Shown one piece after another: positions 7,464 through 14,831 of a stretch of DNA of 64,000 bases; positions within the stretch are counted from its first letter, which is position 1; every line of letters starts with the position of its first letter. Origin of the DNA: Pseudomonas oryzicola. GTDB lineage: Bacteria; Pseudomonadota; Gammaproteobacteria; Pseudomonadales; Pseudomonadaceae. The stretch is taken from positions 62,001 through 126,000 of the forward strand of contig NZ_JABWRZ020000002.1 in NCBI RefSeq assembly GCF_014269185.2, written 5' to 3'. The notes below the pieces were generated by a model that was not told where the DNA came from, made no database searches, and saw nothing but the letters and a program-made list of their open reading frames with translations. The position numbers were made by a program, and so were the translations under genes.

Positions 7464-8630
7464 TTAAGCGGCGGAATCGAGGACTTCGGTCAGCCACTGG
7501 TTGGTGACTTCGACGCGGAAATTGGGGTTTTCGGCAGGTGGTACGTCGGTGAAGCGGATGTTCCAGTACACCTTGCCCTGCTCGAGCTGGCTGGCGGTGT
7601 TCAGCTCCGGGTCGGCGAAGACCTCGAAGTTGATGATCGCGCCCTGGTTCTTCAGGTCGCGCATGAAGGCCTGCAGGCCTTCGGTGACGTCCTTGACGTA
7701 GGTGGCGGTGATGGCGCGGTCAACAGCCCACTTGTGGCCGTAGAGGATCGCGTCCATGACGATATCCATGGTCCGCACGCGGGTGACGAACGACCATTTC
7801 GGGTCGCTCGACAGGGTGCGGTTGCCCCACAGGCGGAAGCCGTCGTCGCGGATGATGGTGGCGATGTTGGCGTTGTTCAGCAGGTTGGCGCGGCAGCTGT
7901 CATCGCCATCGAGGAACTCCACCGGGCGGGTGGTACCGGTGAGGCCGACGAACTCCTTGTTCGAGGGCGAGGCCCAGAAACCGTATTCGCGGTCGGTCCA
8001 GGCGAACAGGCCGGCGACCCAGGCAGAACCGGGCGCATCGAGGGTGGCTTGCTCGCCGTTATCCCAGTACTGCACGCCCGGATCGACCAGGAAGGCGCGT
8101 TTGGCGCCAAAGTTCTTCGCGTAGTCGATGGCCGCCTGGTCGGTGCTGTTGGGGCCATCGATGATGGCCATGCCGCGCAGCTTGTCGGCCAGCGCCACCA
8201 GTGCCGTGCCCACCGCCTGGGTGGCGCTGTGGCGCGGCGCTGCCAGCAGGCGTGGCTGGGCGTTGAAACGGCTCTTGCCGTCCAGCAGCGCCTGCAGGCC
8301 GGTGCGTTTGCCGTCGGCCTGCACCGCGCCGATGATCGCGGCGGTCTGCTCCGCTGCATCGTCCAGCTTGGCCACGCCGCAGGCGACGATGACCGCCTTG
8401 GCGCGGGTGTAGATGGCGCGGCAGGCCTTGGTGATGGCGGCGTTTTCGCCGAAGGCGGCGACCGCTTCACGCTCGCTGGTGATCAGCACCAGGTCGTTGG
8501 CCTTGGCCGTGGCGCCAGCGCCTTCGGTGAAGGTGTCGACCAGGCCGATGATCGAGGAAGACGGCAGCGCGATGCTGCGGGTACCGGTGTCGACGTTTGT
8601 TACGGTGACGCCGTGGAAGAATCCACTCAT
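7464..8630 (-). CDS. Contractile tail sheath protein FI
   Basis: The 388-residue protein forms the contractile outer sheath, and its presence shows the particle is R-type rather than F-type. It begins MSGFFHGVTVTNVDTGTRSIALPSSSIIGLV, as P2 FI does, and has the family segments YTRAKAVIVACGV, FLVDPGVQYWD, GLFAWTDREYGFWASPSNKE and RLWGNRTLSSDPKWSFVTRVRT. The length is close to the ~396 residues of P2. The start at 8630 has GGAG upstream; the open frame upstream of it crosses two terminator-like hairpins and is not coding. Confidence 0.97.
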   Translation of the reverse strand: MSGFFHGVTVTNVDTGTRSIALPSSSIIGLVDTFTEGAGATAKANDLVLITSEREAVAAFGENAAITKACRAIYTRAKAVIVACGVAKLDDAAEQTAAIIGAVQADGKRTGLQALLDGKSRFNAQPRLLAAPRHSATQAVGTALVALADKLRGMAIIDGPNSTDQAAIDYAKNFGAKRAFLVDPGVQYWDNGEQATLDAPGSAWVAGLFAWTDREYGFWASPSNKEFVGLTGTTRPVEFLDGDDSCRANLLNNANIATIIRDDGFRLWGNRTLSSDPKWSFVTRVRTMDIVMDAILYGHKWAVDRAITATYVKDVTEGLQAFMRDLKNQGAIINFEVFADPELNTASQLEQGKVYWNIRFTDVPPAENPNFRVEVTNQWLTEVLDSAA

Positions 8631-8655
8631 GTAGGTTACTCCGGATTGGGGTACG

Positions 8656-8680
8656 AAAAGGCCCTGCGAGTGCAGGGCCT
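8656..8680 (-). terminator. Terminator-like hairpin between the fibre genes and the sheath gene (second of a pair)
   Basis: On the minus strand AGGCCCTGC pairs with GCAGGGCCT around an ACTC loop and is followed by TTTC. It lies just upstream of the sheath ribosome binding site. The U-tract is short, so it may be weaker than the neighbouring hairpin at 8698-8724. Confidence 0.6.
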
Positions 8681-8697
8681 GAAGGGTGTTGCCAGAA

Positions 8698-8724
8698 AAC
8701 AAAACGCCCCGCGGTGCGGGGCGT
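8698..8724 (-). terminator. Intrinsic terminator after the tail-fibre chaperone gene
   Basis: On the minus strand ACGCCCCGC pairs with GCGGGGCGT around a three-base loop, followed by TTTGTTTTC. It starts two bases after the stop codon of the fibre chaperone gene. It is a strong-looking rho-independent terminator in the middle of the presumed late operon. Confidence 0.75.
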
Positions 8725-8726
8725 CA

Positions 8727-9155
8727 TTAGATATGCTCAGCGAGCCAGGCAGGAGCCAAAGGGCGCTGATTCATATCAGGAAAGCCATTTGATTGTGGCC
8801 AATCTCGAAGCTGCTGAATAAATATCAAAAGCTCGACGAAAAACTCGGGGGCCAGAGTCGTTTGTCTGAATAACTCTTGCTCATCGCGGTGTCTGTCTCG
8901 CACTTTGCATAATTTCAGAAGTGTCTCATCCCGCCAAGATCGTTCTGCCGCACTAAGTTGCTTTTCAGTGGGCACAGGCGCTTCCGATATAACCGGGCGA
9001 CCGTTTTCATCTGGCATGACAACTCGACCTTGTTCTGGAGCTGCCAACAATGCTGTGTATTCTTCAACGCTAACCTCACAAACATCAGATGGCATAGCGT
9101 CTCCATAAACTCTCGGATCGTAAAAACCTCCGGTTTGCGCTGAATATAAATACAT
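8727..9155 (-). CDS. Tail fibre assembly chaperone (Tfa family)
   Basis: The 142-residue protein has the Tfa pattern: an N-terminal YLYSAQTGGFYDPRVYGDAMPSDVCEVS segment, a linker with GRPVISEAPVPTEKQLSAAERSWRDETL, and a C-terminal RDWPQSNGFPDMNQRPLAP. Such chaperones help trimeric tail fibres fold and are usually specific to the fibre tip. The start at 9155 follows GGGAGAGAAA at good spacing. The Met seven codons earlier has a poorer site. Base composition is clearly lower in GC than in the tail genes around it, as in the fibre tip, so the two probably move together. Confidence 0.9.
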   Translation of the reverse strand: MYLYSAQTGGFYDPRVYGDAMPSDVCEVSVEEYTALLAAPEQGRVVMPDENGRPVISEAPVPTEKQLSAAERSWRDETLLKLCKVRDRHRDEQELFRQTTLAPEFFVELLIFIQQLRDWPQSNGFPDMNQRPLAPAWLAEHI

Positions 9156-9165
9156 TTTCTCTCCC

Positions 9166-11070
9166 TTACTTTCCATGTGCTATCCACCAAACGTTCTGCA
9201 ACCCCGTAATGCCAGGGTTCGCACTCTCGAGACGGATCGTAGATGTGCTTATAATCCCTCCCCCACAACGACCGGCCACCCCTCCTAAACCATTCGTATA
9301 CTGACAGATGACTCCGAGAGCCTGTGAAGGGAAGGTGGTGGGAAGCGTGATATCCAAGGAGCCATTAGCAGGTATCGCAGCAGCTCCCCATTGCGTGATG
9401 AAGCCGCTTGGCAGTTTCTGATAGCCATTGACCGCAAGCGACGAGCCAAAACCGCTTGAAAACTGGTTGGCAGCCGTCCCACCTATTACAAACCAGAGAT
9501 TAGAACCTGCCACTAGTATCAATGAATCGCCTGGCTGCATTAACAGCGACACCACCCCACCGCCGCCGCCGACGCCTATAGCATCAGCCCCCTGCCTAGT
9601 GATGGAGAACGGCACCGTTGAAAAATTAAAAAATAGGATTACATCTGCATTACGGACATCCGACGACAGCGGTAACGTCAGAGTCTGTCCTGTTGTAGAG
9701 CCGTGAAATTCAACAGCACAACCCACAACACCTCTGGTCAAAGTTGCACTGGCTGTATAGGCGTTGAACCTGGACAGCGTTATACCGGACTGCTTTACGA
9801 ATTCAGTAGTAGCAAGCACTTTACTGTAGTCGGCTTGCGCGGCCGTCGGTGCCATTGGCATACCCGTGAATACCGGACTTGCCAGCGTTGCCTTGAGCGC
9901 CAAGGCATTGGTGACGGTAGTCGCGAAGTTTGGGTCATCACCAAGCGCCGCAGCCAGCTCATTAAGTGTATCCAACGCACTAGGAGCAGACGCGATCAAT
10001 GCAGCGATGGCCGCCTGCACAAATGCCGTATTGGCCAGCTGTGTCGAGTTGTTGCCTGCTGCGGCCGTAGGTGCCGTCGGTGTCCCAGTCAGTATGGGGC
10101 TAACCAATGAGGCTTTTTGCGACAGCGATTGGTCGATTTGAGTTTTTGTATATACATCTGTAAGACCATAACTCGCTACCGTGGTCGGATTGGTTGCGCC
10201 GGTTACGCGACCGTAGGCATCCACAGTTACGCTACGGTAGGTGCCACTAGCCACGCCGGTGCGCCCAAACGCCATTTCGTACGCCAGGGAAGTCACGCCC
10301 AGGGTAATTGGCGCATCGGTCACCAGCTGCCACGCACTGTCACCATTGACCGTGCCGCGTTCGACGAGCACCAGCATGCCAGGGGTAACCTTGGCGCTAC
10401 TGTCCGCATCGGAACAGCGGGTCCAGGCGCCGCCTGCCACCAGATACAGGCCATTATCCTTGGCTGCGGTCTGGTTCTTCACCAACACCCGCGCCCCGGC
10501 AGTCAGCGCCACGCCATCAACCGTCTGCAACCCGGTCAAGGCAATGTTCGCCGTAGTCGCCGCCACCACCGAATGCTTGAAATCCTGCCTGACCAGTTCC
10601 TCGGTAACCCACTCCCGAGTCGCCAGCACCACCGCCGGATCGATCTTCAGCTGCACATTGCTGGCGCTGCTGACCACCAGGTTCATCCGTACCACCTGGG
10701 TCCGGCCCGAGCCCTGGCTCAACAGCGGCTTGTAGGTGGGTGCACAGTTGGCCACGGCAACCATGTCGCCATCGGCATCGTAAAGCGCGATCTCGCGAAT
10801 CCACTTGCCACCGACGTCAGCCGGGATGACCTGTTCGGCAATGATGATCGCGCTGTTCTTGTCATCCACCTTCAGCTGGTTCAACGGCGCGCGGCGCCAT
10901 TCGTTGATCAGGCTGGTCTGGGTGGCATTCGGGGTAGGGTCGCTGCCGTTGGCATCGCCGACACCCATCTGGGTGATTTTCCAGGCAATGCCCAAGGCAT
11001 CGGCATTGGCCTGTTTCGCCGCGCCCACGTTGGTGAGGATGGCGTAGAACTGAGAAGTCTGGTCAACCAT
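9166..11070 (-). CDS. Tail fibre / receptor-binding protein (gpH-like)
   Basis: The 634-residue fibre should decide which strains the tailocin kills. Residues 1-160 form a conserved baseplate-attachment domain (QTSQFYAILTNVGAAKQANADALG, then GKWIREIALYDADGDMVAVAN). A central segment with DGVALTAGARVLVKNQ follows. Two shaft repeats then carry SPILTGTPTAPTA and SPVFTGMPMAPTA, each leading into an (L)ANTAFV or LATTEFV element. The C-terminal ~200 residues have a GFITQWGAAAIPANGS tip and end WWIAHGK, as in many Pseudomonas fibres. It starts at 11070, overlapping gene I by eight bases. GC drops in the C-terminal half, which suggests exchange of the specificity domain. Confidence 0.93.
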   Translation of the reverse strand: MVDQTSQFYAILTNVGAAKQANADALGIAWKITQMGVGDANGSDPTPNATQTSLINEWRRAPLNQLKVDDKNSAIIIAEQVIPADVGGKWIREIALYDADGDMVAVANCAPTYKPLLSQGSGRTQVVRMNLVVSSASNVQLKIDPAVVLATREWVTEELVRQDFKHSVVAATTANIALTGLQTVDGVALTAGARVLVKNQTAAKDNGLYLVAGGAWTRCSDADSSAKVTPGMLVLVERGTVNGDSAWQLVTDAPITLGVTSLAYEMAFGRTGVASGTYRSVTVDAYGRVTGATNPTTVASYGLTDVYTKTQIDQSLSQKASLVSPILTGTPTAPTAAAGNNSTQLANTAFVQAAIAALIASAPSALDTLNELAAALGDDPNFATTVTNALALKATLASPVFTGMPMAPTAAQADYSKVLATTEFVKQSGITLSRFNAYTASATLTRGVVGCAVEFHGSTTGQTLTLPLSSDVRNADVILFFNFSTVPFSITRQGADAIGVGGGGGVVSLLMQPGDSLILVAGSNLWFVIGGTAANQFSSGFGSSLAVNGYQKLPSGFITQWGAAAIPANGSLDITLPTTFPSQALGVICQYTNGLGGVAGRCGGGIISTSTIRLESANPGITGLQNVWWIAHGK

Positions 11071-11671
11071 GTGCAATGTCCAAGGTATCGATTGTGTGTT
11101 CACGGCCGCCACGCCCCACCACGCCGATGACCTCGATGTCACGGGGCGCCAGCGGGTAGATGTCCAGTTCGTCGCCGTCCTGGATCGCGCAGCCGAAATG
11201 AAGGGCGCCACGGCTTTCGAGGCTGATCACCAGGCCGGTCAGGTGGCGGCTGACCGGGCGGGCGTCGTCGATCAGCGCAGACAGCTCCTGGTAGGTGCTT
11301 TCGCTGATGCCAGCCTCGGAAACGCCGATCTTCAGCGCAAAAGTGCCCGCCGGGGCCGGCGGTGCGGTCTGCCACCATTCCTGCACCTCGATCAGGTAGC
11401 CGAACGGCTCCACTACCCGCCGCAGTGCGCCCAAGGTGCCTTTGTGGGCATGGACGAAGAACGCCGAGCGGATCACCGAGCGTTTGATTTCATCGCTCCA
11501 GCTGTCCTCCCAGCGGTCCACCGACCAGGCCCAGGCCAGTTGGTACAGAAGGTGCGCCGGGCAGGTAGCGGGGTTGTAGAGTTGGCGCAGGCTGACTTTG
11601 AGGTCCTCGTCGGCAGCCACTTCGATAGCCCGCTCCAGCGCAGTGCGGTTGAGCGGCAACAGGCTGTGCAT
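11063..11671 (-). CDS. Baseplate/tail protein I (P2 gpI-like)
   Basis: This 202-residue protein matches the P2 tail protein I family, a baseplate wedge component. The N-terminus (LLPLNRTALERAIE) is followed by PATCPAHLLYQLAWAWSVDRWEDSWSD and a basic segment with HAHKGTLGALRRVVEPFGY, all typical of the family. The gene sits between J and the tail fibre, with one base between the J stop and its ATG. Confidence 0.95.
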   Translation of the reverse strand: MHSLLPLNRTALERAIEVAADEDLKVSLRQLYNPATCPAHLLYQLAWAWSVDRWEDSWSDEIKRSVIRSAFFVHAHKGTLGALRRVVEPFGYLIEVQEWWQTAPPAPAGTFALKIGVSEAGISESTYQELSALIDDARPVSRHLTGLVISLESRGALHFGCAIQDGDELDIYPLAPRDIEVIGVVGRGGREHTIDTLDIAHG

Positions 11672-11672
11672 G

Positions 11673-12554
11673 TCAGCTCCCCCGCTTCAGGGTGAAGCCG
11701 CTGCACCAGGCCGCCTGCGCCTTGCTCGGGCGAATGTCGGCCCAGCCATTCAACTCGACCCGGCTGACCCCATCGATGTGCAGTTGCGCATCGATGCCAG
11801 AGCGTGCCACTTCTACCCCCAGGCGTCGGCGCGGGTTGATCCAGGCCTGCAGGCGGCGTTGGCACTCGGCGAGAATCGCTTCGTACTCGGGGCCGTTGTC
11901 GGCCAGATACAGCACGGCATCGATGCGGTATGGCAGCACCTCGGCGCTACGTACGTTGACCCGGTCGGCAACCGGGCGGATATCGTCGTCGTTGAGATAA
12001 GCCGCTACCTGCGCCAGCAGTTCGGCACTGGCTTCGCCATTGCCTTCCAGGCTCAGCACGGTGACGTCGACCACGGCCGGCGACGGGCTTTCGGCGGTGG
12101 CGTCGGCCACCTGCCCCGAAGCATTGCGGGCATGCAGGATGTAGCTGTTGCGCGGGCCGGCCGTGGTCAGGCCTTCATAAACCAGTTGCACCCGCTCGCG
12201 CAGGGCATCGTCCGCTTCCAGCAGCGCCTCGACCGGCGGGACGCTGGCCAGGTCCTCGGCCTGGATCACCAGGCGCTGCAGGCCGACATTGGCCGCCAAC
12301 TGGTCAAGGTCGCTGCCCTGGGCATAGGCCAGCAGCAACGCCTTGGCGGCATCGTTGATGCGCGCGCGGTTGAGCAGCTTGCGGTAGGCGCCGACCTCGA
12401 GCAGCTTGGTGACCGGGTCGCTTTCCAGGTTGGCGGTCCAGGCTTCGCCCAGGTAATCCCGGAAGGTGTCCAGATCGGCCTGGTAGAGCGCTTCGTAGTC
12501 CAGGTCTTCCAGCAGCTGCGGTGTGGGCAGTTTCGACAGGTCGACCTGGCTCAT
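11673..12554 (-). CDS. Baseplate protein J (P2 gpJ-like)
   Basis: The 293-residue protein is a baseplate wedge component of the gpJ/gp6-like family and is close in length to P2 J (~300). It begins MSQVDLSKLPTPQLLEDLDYEALYQ and includes VTKLLEVGAYRKLLNRARINDAAKALLLAYAQGSDLDQLAA, the conserved core. The start at 12554 overlaps the W stop codon (ATGA). The open frame upstream of this Met is the antiparallel reading of V and W and is not coding. Confidence 0.95.
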   Translation of the reverse strand: MSQVDLSKLPTPQLLEDLDYEALYQADLDTFRDYLGEAWTANLESDPVTKLLEVGAYRKLLNRARINDAAKALLLAYAQGSDLDQLAANVGLQRLVIQAEDLASVPPVEALLEADDALRERVQLVYEGLTTAGPRNSYILHARNASGQVADATAESPSPAVVDVTVLSLEGNGEASAELLAQVAAYLNDDDIRPVADRVNVRSAEVLPYRIDAVLYLADNGPEYEAILAECQRRLQAWINPRRRLGVEVARSGIDAQLHIDGVSRVELNGWADIRPSKAQAAWCSGFTLKRGS

Positions 12555-12877
12555 ACGTTCACCTCCAGCAGCGCTTCGTCGCCCAGGTAGCGGCCGCTGA
12601 GCGCCAGGCTGACCTGGCCGTCGAGCACCGCGACCACCCGGACCCGCTGCAGCTGCAGGCGCGGCTCCCAGCGGCCCAGCGCGCGCGCCACTTCGGCCTG
12701 CACGGCGCTCTTCCAGCCCTCGTTGACCGGCAGGTCGACGAAACGCCGCAGCTGGCTGCCGTATTCCGGGCGCATGCGCCGGCTGCCCAGCGGTGTGCCG
12801 AGGATGTCTTCGATGGACTGGCGCAGATGATCGATGCCGGCCAGTGGCTGGCCGGTGCGGCGGTCCATGCCGATCAT
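12551..12877 (-). CDS. Baseplate protein W (gp25-like, P2 gpW)
   Basis: The 108-residue protein belongs to the gp25-like baseplate wedge family, which starts sheath assembly. It shows the signature GMDRRTGQPLAG-HLRQSIEDILGTPLGSRRMRPEYGS, with the EPR-like motif (here MRPEYGS) and a C-terminal LSGRYLG. Its ATG overlaps the stop of a 10-codon minigene (ATGA) and has only GGCGG as a possible ribosome site, so translation may depend on the minigene. Confidence 0.95.
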   Translation of the reverse strand: MIGMDRRTGQPLAGIDHLRQSIEDILGTPLGSRRMRPEYGSQLRRFVDLPVNEGWKSAVQAEVARALGRWEPRLQLQRVRVVAVLDGQVSLALSGRYLGDEALLEVNV

Positions 12878-12906
12878 GGTGCACCGCCCTGTTCATGGGT
12901 ATGCAT
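12874..12906 (-). CDS. Ten-codon minigene upstream of W (possible leader peptide)
   Basis: A short frame encoding MHTHEQGGAP runs from the ATG at 12906 to a TGA that overlaps the start codon of W. It has a much better ribosome site (AGGAG at seven-base spacing) than W itself and directly follows the terminator-like hairpin at 12924-12946. It could serve only to load ribosomes for W. No function of the peptide is suggested by its sequence. Confidence 0.45.
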   Translation of the reverse strand: MHTHEQGGAP

Positions 12907-12923
12907 GGCATTCTCCTGGTATG

Positions 12924-12946
12924 AAAAAGCCCGCATCGGCGGGCTT
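12924..12946 (-). terminator. Terminator-like hairpin between V and W
   Basis: On the minus strand AAGCCCGC pairs with GCGGGCTT around a CGAT loop, followed directly by TTTC. It starts four bases after the V stop codon and lies just before the minigene/W ribosome site, so it separates the spike gene from the rest of the baseplate genes. Confidence 0.7.
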
Positions 12947-12949
12947 GAT

Positions 12950-13510
12950 TCAGTGTTTGTGGTTGGCCGTGTTGCCGGCGGTGTCGATGATCCGCCCGCC
13001 GCCGTTGATATCGCCGCTGACCTGCAGCGGGCCATCGACCGTGACGTTGCCGGAAAGGTTGATCGCCGCGGCCTGCAGGCTGATCGCACCGTCACTGACC
13101 TGCAGCGTGGCGGCGCCAACCTTGATGGTCGCGCTGCCAGCCGGTAGCTGGATGTCGTAGTGGCTGGCCTGCCAGTCGTAGCTGAGCGAACCGCCATCGG
13201 CGAAACGCCAGACCTCGGTGTGCCCGCGGTTGTCCGCTGCGCCACCAGCATTGCCATACAGGCCGGGCAGGAAGGTGCCCTGGGCCGGCTCGCCACTGGG
13301 GCTGAGCAGCAAGCCCTGCTCGCCCAGGCTTGGCGCCCGCCAGTGCCTGGCCTGGCCGGCCGCCTGGGCGTGCCATCGCAGCCAGGCGCTGGTCCAGCCG
13401 CTGCCGTCGGACACCCGGACCCGGGCCGCGGCAAGGTCCAGGGCAACCACCCGGCAGGGAATCACCATGCATGCCAGCATGCGGTCATGCATGGCGCTGA
13501 CGTAGCTCAT
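12950..13510 (-). CDS. Baseplate spike protein V (P2 gpV-like)
   Basis: This 186-residue protein forms the membrane-piercing spike. The N-terminal OB-fold domain contains [24 protein letters not shown] and [22 protein letters not shown]. The C-terminal half is a beta-helix rich in short G/D/T repeats, and the protein ends NHKH, matching the His-X-His iron-binding apex of gpV-type spikes. The start overlaps the preceding gene (ATGA). The gene is followed by a terminator-like hairpin. Confidence 0.95.
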   Translation of the reverse strand: MSYVSAMHDRMLACMVIPCRVVALDLAAARVRVSDGSGWTSAWLRWHAQAAGQARHWRAPSLGEQGLLLSPSGEPAQGTFLPGLYGNAGGAADNRGHTEVWRFADGGSLSYDWQASHYDIQLPAGSATIKVGAATLQVSDGAISLQAAAINLSGNVTVDGPLQVSGDINGGGRIIDTAGNTANHKH

Positions 13511-14004
13511 GACAGATCCTCCGGGGCCACATAGTGCGCTTCGTTACCCAGGCCGATATCGGGTGCGAAGCCCAATGCCAGGCTCCCGGGCGGCTGGTCC
13601 GGCCAGTTCCAGCGCGGCTCGCCGAGCAGCACCGGCTGGTCCCAGCGCACGGTCCAGGCGTTGCCCTGGAACTGCGCCTGCAGGTTGCGGCTGGCTTCGA
13701 CGAAATCCAGCGCCCAGTGCTGCTGGCGCAGCAGGTCCATCAGTTGCGCGGCCAGCAGGCTGCCCTGCAGCCGCGCTTCTGGGTTGGCGCTGTCGGCGGT
13801 GATATCCGCCTCGAACGTGGCAATCAACACCGAGCGGCCGTCCCGCGGGGCCGCATCCGCCGTCATGCGGACGATGCCGTGGCGCAGCGAAGGCCGTTCT
13901 GGGACATTTCCTACGGCGGTATAGGCATCTACCGATGCCAACTCCGGCATTGCCTCACGGATGGTCGCTGTCACTGCGCCATGTAGAGTGGCCAGTTCGC
14001 TCAT
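13507..14004 (-). CDS. Tail-cluster protein of unknown function between holin and spike gene
   Basis: The 165-residue protein is not one I can name. It starts [32 protein letters not shown] and has a central [35 protein letters not shown] segment. A Trp/Pro-rich end ([21 protein letters not shown]) follows. In P2 the tail completion genes R and S occupy this place, and the fold pattern is also compatible with minor tail (terminator-like, Mu gp37-type) proteins. Its coupled start to V (ATGA overlap) argues that it is a structural tail component. Confidence 0.8.
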   Translation of the reverse strand: MSELATLHGAVTATIREAMPELASVDAYTAVGNVPERPSLRHGIVRMTADAAPRDGRSVLIATFEADITADSANPEARLQGSLLAAQLMDLLRQQHWALDFVEASRNLQAQFQGNAWTVRWDQPVLLGEPRWNWPDQPPGSLALGFAPDIGLGNEAHYVAPEDLS

Positions 14005-14016
14005 GCATGTTCCTCC

Positions 14017-14355
14017 TTAACGCTCGTCGCGCTGTGTGCTGTCGCGCAGGCCCAGACGCCGGGTTGCCCAGCGTTCATAAAGGCGCATGGCAACATCGGC
14101 GCCGCCTACCGCGGTCATGCAGCCCAATGCACTGGCCGCCCAGATCGACAGGCCGCCGGCATACAACAGCATCACCGTCGACACACCGCAGGCCATGCAG
14201 GCCCCGGAGCGCAACAACAGCCGTCGCAGCAGCGACCAACCCGTGGCGCCGGCCTTGTCGGCCCGCCACATTTCGCCGCTCAGACCGCCCAGCAATGCCA
14301 GGACGATTACCAGCCAGAGCGGCATCTCGAGTAACGCCTGTTGCTCGTTCGTCAC
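14017..14355 (-). CDS. Tailocin holin
   Basis: The 112-residue protein has a hydrophobic helix at ~11-28 (PLWLVIVLALLGGLSG) and a hydrophobic region at ~50-82 that probably holds two more segments (SGACMACGVSTVMLLYAGGLSIWAASALGCMTAVGG). A charged tail ends RRLGLRDSTQRDER. This is a holin architecture. It would form inner-membrane holes that release the GH19 endolysin. The GTG at 14355 is chosen because AGGAG lies eight bases upstream; the open frame upstream would cross two hairpins. Unusually, the holin is the first gene of the operon and its endolysin is 12 kb away at the other end, as in pyocin-type clusters. Confidence 0.88.
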   Translation of the reverse strand: MTNEQQALLEMPLWLVIVLALLGGLSGEMWRADKAGATGWSLLRRLLLRSGACMACGVSTVMLLYAGGLSIWAASALGCMTAVGGADVAMRLYERWATRRLGLRDSTQRDER

Positions 14356-14376
14356 TGTCCTGTCTCCTGTGTAATG

Positions 14377-14398
14377 CCTGTTGGCGCAGGCCAACAGG
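14377..14398 (-). promoter_or_regulatory. Perfect 9 bp hairpin just upstream of the holin ribosome site
   Basis: CCTGTTGGC and GCCAACAGG form a perfect nine-pair stem with a four-base loop. It ends nine bases before the AGGAG of the holin gene and has no U-tract, so it is more likely an RNA structure affecting translation or stability than a terminator. Confidence 0.5.
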
Positions 14399-14437
14399 TC
14401 GGTTATGGATGCTTTGCCTTGAATACCTCGGCATTCC

Positions 14438-14462
14438 AAAAAGCCCGGCTCGCCAGGCTTTT
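14438..14462 (-). terminator. Terminator-like hairpin in the holin leader
   Basis: On the minus strand AAAAGCC pairs with GGCTTTT over seven bases, followed by one more T. The ten-base loop can pair partly within itself. It lies between the operator cluster and the holin gene, so it could act as an attenuator of the late transcript. Confidence 0.45.
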
Positions 14463-14677
14463 CAGTAATGCGTTGGCGAACCGCCGGCCACGACTGGTGA
14501 CGCCGCGCGGTTCCGCTGCTGATTGATGACTCCGACCGCGGCCACCTGCCCGCCGGATAACTGATCGTGGTGCTTTACGCTGCACACCCGGGCCAGTTGC
14601 CAACCCTCTGGACAGTTGAGGCCTGCCCATCGCTGCCTGTGTAACAACCGGTTTACATCCGGCTTGAGACACAGGCT

Positions 14678-14758
14678 ATGCATTTGTGCATATGCAGTCA
14701 ATGCATTTCTGAAAATTTCTATGCGCAGGTTTTTGCGCAAATGCATGCAGGCCATGCA
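14678..14758. promoter_or_regulatory. ATGCAT-type operator cluster at the tailocin promoter side of the repressor
   Basis: Within 80 bases there are two ATGCAT sites (14678 and 14701), a TGCATATGCA palindrome (14687-14696), a TGCGCA pair at 14722 and 14734, and ATGCATGCA at 14741. The same motif recurs in front of the repressor gene. Dense palindromes on both sides of a CI-like gene are best read as its binding sites. This is inference from repetition and position. Confidence 0.6.
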
Positions 14759-14789
14759 CCTCCTGGCTTGTAGGACTTTTCCAAGGGCG

Positions 14790-14816
14790 AAAAAAAACCC
14801 GCCGAAGCGGGTTTTT
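14790..14816 (-). terminator. Intrinsic terminator of the repressor gene (bidirectional)
   Basis: A ten-pair stem (AAAAACCCGC with GCGGGTTTTT) closes on a four-base loop, with runs of A and T on both sides, so it can work on either strand. It follows the repressor stop codon by 15 bases. Confidence 0.9.
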
Positions 14817-14831
14817 GCAAAGCCGGGGTGG

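Larger units (their letters stand above)
14356..14788 (-). other. Leader and promoter region of the tailocin operon
   Basis: This 430-base gap holds no convincing gene. It contains the operator cluster (14678-14758), then a terminator-like hairpin (14438-14462) and a perfect palindrome (14377-14398) immediately before the holin ribosome site. The late promoter should lie here, but I cannot pin down a clear -35/-10 pair. I see no LexA box (CTG-N10-CAG). An 89-codon open frame at 14403-14672 has no ribosome site and is probably chance. Confidence 0.6.

Noticed and set aside
7077..8792. Plus-strand frame of about 570 codons across the sheath and tube genes
   Set aside because: Shadow of the sheath (FI) and tube (FII) genes; composition rich in Gly/Val/Ala/Asp without motifs.
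14403..14672. 89-codon minus-strand frame in the holin leader, considered as a tailocin activator or small lysis gene
   Set aside because: No ribosome site, Arg/Gly-rich random composition, no helix-turn-helix or membrane segment, and it runs across the terminator-like hairpin.
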